Source: an uncultured Acetobacteraceae bacterium
GTDB taxonomy: Bacteria > Pseudomonadota > Alphaproteobacteria > Acetobacterales > Acetobacteraceae
Direction of reading: 5' to 3'
NCBI GenBank assembly: GCA_903924985.1
Contig: CAIYDT010000056.1
Location: 48,388-112,387 of the forward strand
Length of the DNA: 64,000 nucleotides
The notes beneath the pieces are model-generated. The model saw nothing but the letters and a program-made list of their open reading frames with translations. It was not told the DNA's origin and did not search any database. This document shows positions 52,863 to 60,831 of this stretch, piece by piece. The translations under genes were made by a program, and so were the position numbers. Each line of letters begins with the position of its first letter. Position 1 is the first letter of the stretch.

Positions 52863-53672
52863 TCACGCTCTGATGATCGTGCCCACGTCTTCACCGGCCA
52901 GGGCCTTGGTCAGGTTACCCCGCACCAGCCCGTTGATCACGCGGATGGATTTCACCAGTTTGGAGCGCGTGAGAAGCTCCAGCACCACCGGCTCCACCGG
53001 CAGCGTCTCAAGCTTCATCGCCATCAGCGCTCGGGCTGAGATGTCCGGGATGAAGGTCGCATCGGGGTGGTTCTTCGGGTCGGCGGTGTACACGCCGTCC
53101 ACGTCCTTGATCAGAATGACGCTGCGGGCGCCGAACACCTCCCCCACCAAATACGAACCGGCATCGCTGCCGTGCGGCGGTATCTTTCCCAACGCCGGGG
53201 GATGCTCCCACAAATCGTAGGGCGGGATGCCGTTGAACACCGCGCCGCGCGCCGCCGCCAGCATGGCGGGCAGGAGTTGCACGATGAACGGGGCTTCGAG
53301 GTAGACGAAACCCTGGCTCGCCAGCAGGCAGGATACCATGTAGGCGTTCTGCGCGCTCGATTTTGCCGACAGCGTCGCCAGCGCACCCGTGGGCAGGCCG
53401 AGGTCCAGACCCACGGACAGGATATGACGGGCGCGCACGCCGGGGCCGACGCCGATGACCTGAGTGTGTTCGGCCTGGTTGGCGACGATTTCGTCCAGCA
53501 ACGGCATCACCGCTGAGTGGCCTCGGTCCATGATCGACAGCCCGCCGATCTGCACCACGTTCAGATGCGGCAGGATGTGGCGCACCGCGGATTCTGTGCG
53601 TGCGAGGACGCCTTTATCCATCAGCGATTCCCGCATCAAAGCGGAAACCACATGTTGCGCGCCGGTGCTCAT
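52863..53672 (-). CDS. mosA: Molybdenum storage protein subunit alpha-like (MosA)
   Basis: The 269-aa amino-acid-kinase-fold protein resembles MosA, the alpha subunit of the (alpha-beta)3 Mo storage cage that packs polyoxomolybdate with ATP. Segments: VVQIGGLSIMDRGHSAVMPL, VGPGVRARHILSVGLDLGLP, IPPHGSDAGSYLVGEVFGA, IKDVDGVYTADP and VINGLVRGNLTKAL. The PPY segment reads PPYDLWEHPP; the His-rich stretch that I recall after PPY in Azotobacter MosA is not conserved. The start at 53672 overlaps the mosB stop (ATGA). Confidence 0.8.
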   Translation of the reverse strand: MSTGAQHVVSALMRESLMDKGVLARTESAVRHILPHLNVVQIGGLSIMDRGHSAVMPLLDEIVANQAEHTQVIGVGPGVRARHILSVGLDLGLPTGALATLSAKSSAQNAYMVSCLLASQGFVYLEAPFIVQLLPAMLAAARGAVFNGIPPYDLWEHPPALGKIPPHGSDAGSYLVGEVFGARSVILIKDVDGVYTADPKNHPDATFIPDISARALMAMKLETLPVEPVVLELLTRSKLVKSIRVINGLVRGNLTKALAGEDVGTIIRA

Positions 53673-54520
53673 GGCTTTTGTCCTGGGACAGCGATGTCGT
53701 TGTAGATGATGGTTCCCACGGGTTCGCCGTTCAGCGCGGCGGTGAGCTGGCCGGGTTTCAGGCCGTTCACGAACTGAATCTCCCGGATTTGCCGGGCGTT
53801 CAGCATCATCTCGAGCACGGCGCGTTCGACGACGAGGTCGTTCAGGTCCTTGGCCAGCAGCTCCCGCACGCTGATACGCGGAATGAACGTTGCGTTTTTG
53901 TCTTTTTTTGGGTCGGCGGTGAACAGCCCGTCTTCGTCCTTCACGTAGATCATTTTGCGGGCGCCGTAGGCTTCCGCGATGAGGAAACAACCGGTGTCGG
54001 TGCGCTGAGGCGGGATGCGGCCGAGCTCGGGGTTTTGCTCCCATAATTTGTAGGGCGGCATGCCCTGGCAGATCACCGCGCCGCGCTCCATCAAATAATG
54101 GGTCAGCATCGGGAAGCCCTCGGGCTCCAGGAAGGCGATGCCGTGACGGGCCAGCAGATATTGCAACATTTGTGCGTTCTGCCAGGCGACGGCGGTGCCG
54201 AGAACGGTCAGCACGCCGACCGGCAGACCGAGGTCGATGGCCAGGCTGTAGATATGCCGGGCCCGCGTGCCGGCGCCGGTGCCGAGGATCATTTTATGGT
54301 TGGGCAGGTTGGCGACGATTTCGTCGACCACCGGCATCAAAGCGGAACGGCCGCGATCCATGATGCTCTGGCCGCCGATTTTGACCACGTTGGCCCAGGG
54401 CAAAATAGCGAAATCCGGGGTGTCCCCCGTGGCGCGCATCAGCGCTTCGTCGCTCAGGGAGCCGCCGACCAGGCGCTTGCCCAGCTCCGTCAGCATGGAG
54501 TTCGTGACCGCGTTGGACAT
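53669..54520 (-). CDS. mosB: Molybdenum storage protein subunit beta-like (MosB)
   Basis: The 283-aa amino-acid-kinase-fold protein matches MosB well: ANVVKIGGQSIMDRGRSA, MILGTGAGTRARHIYS, GMPPYKLWEQNPE, TDTGCFLIAEAYGARKMIYV, KDEDGLFTADPKKDKN and ATFIPRISVRELLAKDL. MosB and MosA together form the ATP-driven Mo/W storage particle. The start follows directly on the methyltransferase stop (TGAATG), and the end overlaps mosA, so the three genes form one coupled operon. The nitrogenase context is outside this window. Confidence 0.85.
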   Translation of the reverse strand: MSNAVTNSMLTELGKRLVGGSLSDEALMRATGDTPDFAILPWANVVKIGGQSIMDRGRSALMPVVDEIVANLPNHKMILGTGAGTRARHIYSLAIDLGLPVGVLTVLGTAVAWQNAQMLQYLLARHGIAFLEPEGFPMLTHYLMERGAVICQGMPPYKLWEQNPELGRIPPQRTDTGCFLIAEAYGARKMIYVKDEDGLFTADPKKDKNATFIPRISVRELLAKDLNDLVVERAVLEMMLNARQIREIQFVNGLKPGQLTAALNGEPVGTIIYNDIAVPGQKP

Positions 54521-55294
54521 TCAGGGCGTTGCCTTTTGGTGGAATCGGTAAATGCGAAGTTCGAAACGTTGCACCTCCGCCGATGGGGCGTCGAGGGTGC
54601 CGAAGGCGGCTTGCGCCCATTCCGTCAGGCGCGCCATCGCGGCGGCCTGCACCGCTGGGTCCAGGGCGGAGAAGCGCGCGCCGGTGCCGTGCCGTTCGGT
54701 GAACTGGCGGGGGGTGCGGGTCATGGGCCAGCGCGCGACCTGTTTTATGGTCAGGCTGGCCTGGCGTTCCAGCCAGCCGAACGCATCTTCCCTGGATTTG
54801 CGCTGGTAAGGATGCTCATTCATCTCGTCCAGGATTTCGGCCAGGCGCTGCTTCATCTGGGCGTCGATCCCGTCGTCGGGGGCCATGGACTGGCCCACGA
54901 ACAGCGCCCCGCCGGGGCGGAGGATGCGGCGCACTTCCTTGAGCAGGTCGCGCCAGTGGCTGGTGCCGCTGAGAACCTGCACCAGCAGCACGCCGTCGAA
55001 CGCGGCATCCGGGAAGGGTAACGAGGTGCCATCAGCCTGTGCCAACCGGGGTTTGTTGGGGAGATCGCGATCCGCGAACTGCCGCAGCATACCGAGCGAA
55101 AAATCGACGGCTGTGTAGTTGTCGCCCGCCGCGGCGAAGGGCCAGCCGATCCGGCCGGCCCCGCAGCCGAGGTCGATCAAGCGGGCATTGGCCGGCAACT
55201 CGGCCAGAATAGCGGTGCGGATTTCGCCCGGCACGCCCTCGGGTAAAGGGCGCAGCCGATCGAAACCCGGTGCCAGGCGGTCGTAGACGGTCAT
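54521..55294 (-). CDS. Class-I SAM-dependent methyltransferase
   Basis: The 257-aa protein has the SAM-binding motif IDLGCGAGRIGWPFAAAG, a following acidic TAVDFS, and the motif-III-like region EVRRILRPGGALFVGQSM. It heads the mos operon: its stop is directly followed by the mosB ATG (TGAATG). Substrate is unknown. Its coupling with Mo storage genes is unusual and unexplained. The ATG at 55294 is preferred over an upstream in-frame extension overlapping the end of the multicopper oxidase. Confidence 0.82.
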   Translation of the reverse strand: MTVYDRLAPGFDRLRPLPEGVPGEIRTAILAELPANARLIDLGCGAGRIGWPFAAAGDNYTAVDFSLGMLRQFADRDLPNKPRLAQADGTSLPFPDAAFDGVLLVQVLSGTSHWRDLLKEVRRILRPGGALFVGQSMAPDDGIDAQMKQRLAEILDEMNEHPYQRKSREDAFGWLERQASLTIKQVARWPMTRTPRQFTERHGTGARFSALDPAVQAAAMARLTEWAQAAFGTLDAPSAEVQRFELRIYRFHQKATP

Positions 55295-55313
55295 CCCGGC
55301 ATCTAAGCCACCG

Positions 55314-57917
55314 CTAGTGGTGCGAGTAGGGCGTCGTGAACGGCACGACATCCACCACGGTCATCATGCCGCGGTCCTCGTGCGCCAGGATGTGGCAGTG
55401 GATCACGTACTGGCCGGAGTAGTCGGCGAAGCGGCTGCGCATCTTGAAGTAGCCGGGGACAAAGACGACGCCGGTTGGCGTGGTGTTGTCCACGGGTACA
55501 TAAACGGCTCGCGCCGCTGGGATCGCGAACACGTCCCACCAGATAGGGCTGGTCTTGGCCTGACCCTGAGTCGTTGCCGGGCACGGTTTCCAGGTCTCCG
55601 GTTTGGTGACATCCAGCAGGCATTGGCCCGTTCCAGGCGTCCCTGCGAATATATAGACCGGCTGCCCCGTGGACGGCACCACCGCGTTCGGATCGAAGAA
55701 CTCCACGATCTGGAAGGGATTGATGTGGATGTGGAAGGGATGATCGATCACCTCGCCGGGCGGGCCCGGCTTCTTGCCGACCTTGCCATTTTGGAAGTCG
55801 CCGACCACGGTTCTGTTCTCGATTTTCCACTCTTCCGCGGTGTTGAGGAGAACCACCTCACCGATGTTGCCGTCGAATTTATGACCGTCGATCGTGTGCT
55901 CCGTCCGGGGGTTGGTGCCTGTGTGGATCGTATCGAAGACGACGGTCTTGGTACCTTTGATTTCATCGTTCCCGACGTCAGCTAAAAACGCTGGGAATGC
56001 CGTATCCAGGCTGGCAGGCGGAATAAACTGCGCCTGATTGCCCGTGGCAGCGGTTCCTGTCACGGTCACGATCAACAGCGGCGTTGGCGTCGGCGGTGCG
56101 CAGATAGGCGACGGCGTCGGCGTGGTCGGAATTGTCGGCACGACGTTGGAGGGCAACGTTTCGCACCGGCTGATCACGCCCGCGGCCAGCAGAGCGTATG
56201 TTCCCGGCGTGGTTGGCGCCTGGATGAGCAGATCCGCCCGGTTACCCGACGCGATCATCAAAGTCGGGCTGACGCTGTTCTGGTAATTTGGACCATTGAA
56301 CTGCACACCATCCTGCGCGGTCTGTTTCCATGCGAACACCTGCGGCGAACTCGGCGCCGTTGGAGGGGCCGGTGGGGTCGGCGGCGGCGAGACATTCCCG
56401 GGGTTGGGGTTGTAAGGCGCGAAACCCGCCAGGAATACGCCGCTGCGCGATGAGGCGTTAACGATCCGCCAGAGCTGGACCTGGCCGGGTTGCATGGTGA
56501 CCGACGGCTGGAAGCGGCCGTTAACCGAGAATGGCAGCGGGCCTGGTCCGGTCTGAGAGCCTCCACCGAACAAATTGGGGCTGGTGCCCAACTGGTTGAT
56601 CACCATCACCGGCTGCGTCCGGGTCCACGCGGATGGCGGTGTGCCGGTGCCGTAAAACGCATTCAGGGCGTCATCGTAACCGCCTTCGATAATGAAGGCG
56701 CCGGCCATGCCGTTCGACACGTCGATGGCGGTCGAGCCATGTTTATGTGCGTGGTACCAGTGCGTGCCGGGGGCCTGACCCATTTCCAGCGCGCGGGTTT
56801 CCTGCATTCCAGCCATCGTATGCGCGGGCGGGTGAGCGGACTGATGCGGTCCGGGCGGCGTGTAGGCAGGCAGGCGGAAACAGTAGGGTGTCGCGCCGAT
56901 GGAGAATTCCGGCCAGGCACCGACCGCGAGTTGGGCCGCGTTGGCCGGCCATAGCTTCTCGACGATCGTGGGATCCTGGTCGTAGCGCTTGAGCAGGTCT
57001 TTCTGTGTGGCGGCCCAGGCGGCGGGCATATCGCTCCAGCTGTTCGGCCATTGCGACAGGACGTCGGTCTTCAGATGCGCTTCGCAATTGGCAAAAAACT
57101 GGTCGAACGGCTGCTTGATGCTGGCCTGGGTGACGACCGGCTTGCCGTTGGCGTCAAGCAGCGAGGGCCGGACTTCGATGAAGATGTTGTCGCCGGTCGA
57201 ACTCGGGTTGGTGTGGGTCCCGTGGAAATGGATATTGCCGGTGGTCGACCCATGGAAACAATCCGGGAATGTGTCGATTCCGGGATATTTCGCCACCGGG
57301 GGGCTGCCGGTAAAGCTTTGATCGCAGCCCAGGCCTTTCTCGCCACGGTCTTGCGTGGCCCAATAGGCTCCGCCGCCGATCTGGTTCAGGAAGCTCAGCT
57401 CCACGATGTCGCCGACGCGGGCTCGCAGCGTCGGACCCGGCACCGGATCGGTGAGCTTGGTAGCGGGAAGGGCCGCGTAGCCCGGATAGCTCGGGGGAGG
57501 AACATAGTTCTGGTAGCCGGGTGGGATGGTGCCTGGGTAACCTGGAAGAACGGCCGTCGGGCTGCTGAGTTGCCGCACGTCCTGCACGAGGCACTGGCTG
57601 GGGTCTGGATTGCCGGCGGCCGACTGCGTTCCCAGATACATCCGCTCCGCGTTGTTGCTGAGCAACATCGTGCCGTGCAATTTGCCGTTGGCCGAGACGA
57701 TTTCGGGTATTCGCAGTAACGGCTGGAAGGGGGACGGACACTGTGCGTATTGCGGCGCCTTGGGCGCCCATGCCGGTAGCGGCTGGGCGCGCGCCGGCAG
57801 GGCGGCGAACACGATCGCGGCGGCGGCCGCGATGACCCCGATCGAGGATAGCCGGCGATACCGCTCGCTCAGATGGCGTGTTTCGTTATCGCGGCGCTTC
57901 ATCTTAGACCCGGTCAT
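55314..57917 (-). CDS. Secreted multicopper oxidase
   Basis: The 867-aa oxidase has all four copper motifs: HFHGTHTNPS, HWYHAHKHGS, HPFHIHINPFQ and HCHILAHEDRGMM, whose last Met would be the type-1 axial ligand. An N-terminal signal peptide (IGVIAAAAAIVFAALPARA) indicates export. The central part contains Pro-rich insertions (PPPTPPAPPTAPSS) and the protein is longer than usual CotA/CueO-type oxidases. GGGAGA precedes the ATG at 57917. The cupredoxin gene lies upstream on the same strand. Possible roles are copper, Mn(II) or phenol oxidation. Confidence 0.92.
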   Translation of the reverse strand: MTGSKMKRRDNETRHLSERYRRLSSIGVIAAAAAIVFAALPARAQPLPAWAPKAPQYAQCPSPFQPLLRIPEIVSANGKLHGTMLLSNNAERMYLGTQSAAGNPDPSQCLVQDVRQLSSPTAVLPGYPGTIPPGYQNYVPPPSYPGYAALPATKLTDPVPGPTLRARVGDIVELSFLNQIGGGAYWATQDRGEKGLGCDQSFTGSPPVAKYPGIDTFPDCFHGSTTGNIHFHGTHTNPSSTGDNIFIEVRPSLLDANGKPVVTQASIKQPFDQFFANCEAHLKTDVLSQWPNSWSDMPAAWAATQKDLLKRYDQDPTIVEKLWPANAAQLAVGAWPEFSIGATPYCFRLPAYTPPGPHQSAHPPAHTMAGMQETRALEMGQAPGTHWYHAHKHGSTAIDVSNGMAGAFIIEGGYDDALNAFYGTGTPPSAWTRTQPVMVINQLGTSPNLFGGGSQTGPGPLPFSVNGRFQPSVTMQPGQVQLWRIVNASSRSGVFLAGFAPYNPNPGNVSPPPTPPAPPTAPSSPQVFAWKQTAQDGVQFNGPNYQNSVSPTLMIASGNRADLLIQAPTTPGTYALLAAGVISRCETLPSNVVPTIPTTPTPSPICAPPTPTPLLIVTVTGTAATGNQAQFIPPASLDTAFPAFLADVGNDEIKGTKTVVFDTIHTGTNPRTEHTIDGHKFDGNIGEVVLLNTAEEWKIENRTVVGDFQNGKVGKKPGPPGEVIDHPFHIHINPFQIVEFFDPNAVVPSTGQPVYIFAGTPGTGQCLLDVTKPETWKPCPATTQGQAKTSPIWWDVFAIPAARAVYVPVDNTTPTGVVFVPGYFKMRSRFADYSGQYVIHCHILAHEDRGMMTVVDVVPFTTPYSHH

Positions 57918-57967
57918 TGTACTCTCCCACCGATTGTCTTTTCGAAGATATGGTTTCCCGGCCCCGC

Positions 57968-58300
57968 TCAGGATACCACGATCGTGCCGGTCTCATTGGG
58001 ATGGATCAGGCACGTATACGGTACGCTGACGGCAGCCGTGCCCCCGTTGGATACAATGAAAGCCGGCGTCTGGTGGCGGGGAATGACCAAGCCGGGGTTA
58101 TTCGGGTCCGTGGCCTGCATGTTGGGGTTGGCAAGCAGGCTGATGCAATGATCCTGCCCCGTCGTATTGTTCCAGCTAACCGCGTCGCCAGGATCTGTAT
58201 AGACCGTGCCGACCGGCGCGGAGGGCTGGTTTTGCGCGACAAACGTCGCCGGGCCGCCTGTGTTCGTGCCGGGAACGATATCGACCGACCATGTTGGCAT
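57968..58300 (-). CDS. Small cupredoxin-like blue-copper protein
   Basis: The 110-aa product has a plastocyanin-type copper site: DHCISLLANP provides an early His, and YTCLIHPNETG gives the Cys and second His. It starts MPTWSVDIVPGTNTG with no signal peptide, although its oxidase neighbour has one. AGAG lies 8 bases before the ATG. It could be a cytoplasmic protein, or the real start may lie elsewhere. It probably donates electrons to or assists the multicopper oxidase 50 bp downstream. Confidence 0.78.
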   Translation of the reverse strand: MPTWSVDIVPGTNTGGPATFVAQNQPSAPVGTVYTDPGDAVSWNNTTGQDHCISLLANPNMQATDPNNPGLVIPRHQTPAFIVSNGGTAAVSVPYTCLIHPNETGTIVVS

Positions 58301-58463
58301 GGCACTGCTCTCCCCAATTTTGGTAACGACTTAGGCAGTAACGCTGGCAGGCCGTCCGACCAATGTCAAGGCCAATCAATTCGATTTCGGTGAATGTTTG
58401 AACCGTCCGGACTAGGGCCAGCACCCGACCCGAGGCGCTATATATTATTAGATATTTCGCCAT

Positions 58464-58481
58464 TATATTCGATCGGATATA
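58464..58481. promoter_or_regulatory. 18-base AT-rich palindrome (candidate operator)
   Basis: TATATTCGATCGGATATA is an 18-base dyad with one mismatched pair, in an unusually AT-rich stretch (58439-58487) between the divergent cupredoxin and thrC starts. It could be an operator for the copper-protein genes or thrC, or part of a promoter. Confidence 0.45.
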
Positions 58482-58537
58482 TCGCGCGGCACAATCGACC
58501 CCTCGCGCCGCACCCGGCCCCGCGCTAAACTCCCCCC

Positions 58538-59941
58538 ATGCGCTATATTTCCACCCGAGGGCACGCCCCCGCCCGCGACTTCGCCGACGTCCTCCTGGCT
58601 GGCCTCGCCGAGGATGGTGGGCTGTTCGTGCCCGAATCCTGGCCGCATTTCACCCCCGCCGACTGGCGGGCGATGCGCGGCCTGCCGTACCACGCCCTCG
58701 CCGCCCGGGTCATGCAGCCCTTTGTCGGTGACGCTATTCCGTTCGGGACGCTCCAGACCATCTGCCGCGACGCCTATGCCGGCTTCGGCCACCCCGCCGT
58801 CGCGCCGTTGGTCCAGTTGGATACAAATCTGTTCGCACAGGAGCTGTTCCACGGCCCCACCCTCGCCTTCAAAGACATGGCGATGCAGGTGCTCGGCCGC
58901 CTGTTCGACCACGTCCTGACCCAACGCGATGCGCGTGTCACCATCGTCGGGGCCACTTCGGGCGACACCGGTTCCGCCGCCATCGAGGCCTGTGCCGGCC
59001 GGGACCGCGTCGACATCATGATCCTGCATCCGCACGAGCGCACCAGCCTGGTGCAGCGCCGGCAGATGACCACGGTGCATGCCCCCAACGTCGGCAACAT
59101 CGCGCTGGAGGGCACCTTCGACGATTGCCAGGACATGGTGAAGGCCATGTTCGCTGACGCGCCGTTCCGGAACGAGATGCATTTGTCGGCGGTCAATTCC
59201 ATCAACTGGGCCCGCATCGCCGCGCAAATCCCCTACTACGTTGCCGCCGCCCTGGCGCTCGGCGCCCCGGACCGGGAGATCGCGTTCAGCGTCCCGACCG
59301 GCAATTTCGGCAACATCCTCGCCGCCTGGGCCGCCCGGCGCATGGGGTTGCCGGTCGCACGCCTGATCGTTGGGTCGAACCGTAACGATATACTATACCG
59401 GTTCCTCGACAAAAACGACATGTCGATGGTGCCGGTGGAGCCGTCGCTGTCGCCCAGCATGGACATCCAGGTCAGCTCCAACTTCGAGCGCCTGCTGTTC
59501 GAGCTGCTGGAACGCGATCCCGTTGCCCTGACCAGAACCATGCAAAGGTTCCGCGAAATTGGGAGAATGCCGGTGCCGGATGCGGTCTGGCACAGAGCGC
59601 GTGGGGTGCTGCACGGGTTCCGGCTGGACGATCCGGGGACCGAGGCGGAAATCCGCCGGCTGCACGCGGCCTCCGGCTATTTGGCCGATCCGCACACCGC
59701 CATCGGCATCGCGGCCGCCCGAGCGCACGCGCCAGGCCAGGGGATACCGACCGTGGCGATGGCAACCGCGCATCCCGCCAAGTTCCCCGACGCTATGGAA
59801 CGGGCCACCGGGATGCGCCCGCCGCTGCCGCCCCGCATGACCGATTTGTACGAGCGGGAGGAGCGGTTCACCGTGATGCCGAACGACCTCACCGCCGTTC
59901 AGGCGCAAGTGCGGGCGCTGGTGGGCCGCAACCGGGGGTAA
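58538..59941 (+). CDS. thrC: Threonine synthase
   Basis: ThrC converts O-phosphohomoserine to threonine with PLP. The 467-aa product has the N-terminal MRYISTRGHAPARDFADVLL and AEDGGLFVPESWP, the PLP-lysine motif GPTLAFKDMAMQ, the phosphate loop GATSGDTGSAAIEA, and VPTGNFGNILAAW. Length is typical for the long bacterial form. It is preceded by the AT-rich divergent region. No other thr genes are adjacent. Confidence 0.95.
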   Translation: MRYISTRGHAPARDFADVLLAGLAEDGGLFVPESWPHFTPADWRAMRGLPYHALAARVMQPFVGDAIPFGTLQTICRDAYAGFGHPAVAPLVQLDTNLFAQELFHGPTLAFKDMAMQVLGRLFDHVLTQRDARVTIVGATSGDTGSAAIEACAGRDRVDIMILHPHERTSLVQRRQMTTVHAPNVGNIALEGTFDDCQDMVKAMFADAPFRNEMHLSAVNSINWARIAAQIPYYVAAALALGAPDREIAFSVPTGNFGNILAAWAARRMGLPVARLIVGSNRNDILYRFLDKNDMSMVPVEPSLSPSMDIQVSSNFERLLFELLERDPVALTRTMQRFREIGRMPVPDAVWHRARGVLHGFRLDDPGTEAEIRRLHAASGYLADPHTAIGIAAARAHAPGQGIPTVAMATAHPAKFPDAMERATGMRPPLPPRMTDLYEREERFTVMPNDLTAVQAQVRALVGRNRG

Positions 59942-60127
59942 CGGCGGGCGGCGCGACCGACCCGCGGTCCGCGTGACCCGCACCCGCCATGGCGGTCCCC
60001 GGCCCAGCCCCCATTTTTTCCTTGGCGCGAAAAATTGGTCCGGGTAAACGGACAAACCATGAACGCGGTCCACCCTTTCAGCACAACCATTTCAGCCCCC
60101 GTTTTCCGGGGGAGAGCGAGCCGCATT

Positions 60128-60811
60128 ATGAAATCCGTAACAGGTGACCCCATGCAACCCGGTGACGAAGGTCCCGGCACCCCCGATTTCAGCGCGTTGG
60201 AGGGTGCTCTGCGCGATGCCTGCACCCGGGCTCGGTATGCGATTTTTCCGCTGGCGGTGATGCTGAAACTCTACCGCTCGGTGACCTCCCTGACGCGGGC
60301 GCTGATGCTGGCGCGGGCGGATGTTGGGCTGCCGAAGGGGTTGAGTCCGGAGTTGATCGCGCTGCTGGATGCGGTGCGGGACGCCGCCTGCGGGGGGCTG
60401 CCGGATCCGGAGTTGCCGGTGATGGACGCGATACTGGTGCATCGCGCGGTCGTGGCACTGGCGGGGGCGGCACACCGGGCGCGGGGCGGGCGGCGGGTTG
60501 TGGTGTCTGCCGCGACCTCCCCCGACCATGATGGGAAAATGGAAATCGCCACGGAGCCTCCGCCCGCCCAAGAACCCGAAGACGACTTTAGTCTGAACGC
60601 CTGGCGGAAGGATCATACGACCGAGCGGGACAAGAAGGCGCACGAGTTGCTGCACACGGTGCTGGAGGAGCGGATCTTCAAACCGGCCCGGGTGGAGGGG
60701 CAGCGGCTGCGGGCGGAGCGGGAGGCCGCGGAACGGGCGGAAGCGGCGAACGCGGGCGATACCGGTGCCGCGCCATCGCCGCACGGCGGTCCCCCATACG
60801 CGTTAGAATAA
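60128..60811 (+). CDS. Hypothetical protein with charged coiled-coil C terminus
   Basis: A 227-aa reading frame with a helical middle (AIFPLAVMLKLYRSVTSLTR) and a strongly charged C-terminal helix (KKAHELLHTVLEERIF and EGQRLRAEREAAERAEAANA). I recognise no family. The ATG at 60128 follows GGGGGAGAG; earlier TTG and ATG codons at 60035 and 60059 are alternatives. The codon use looks like the neighbours, supporting a real gene. It lies alone between thrC and the convergent FkbH gene. Confidence 0.55.
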   Translation: MKSVTGDPMQPGDEGPGTPDFSALEGALRDACTRARYAIFPLAVMLKLYRSVTSLTRALMLARADVGLPKGLSPELIALLDAVRDAACGGLPDPELPVMDAILVHRAVVALAGAAHRARGGRRVVVSAATSPDHDGKMEIATEPPPAQEPEDDFSLNAWRKDHTTERDKKAHELLHTVLEERIFKPARVEGQRLRAEREAAERAEAANAGDTGAAPSPHGGPPYALE

Positions 60812-60831
60812 GGCCGTGGGTCGCCCCGGCC

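Noticed and set aside
59984..60020. Intrinsic terminator after thrC
   Set aside because: The CCGCCATGGCGG dyad has no loop and lies about 20 bases from the T-run, so it does not form a usual terminator.
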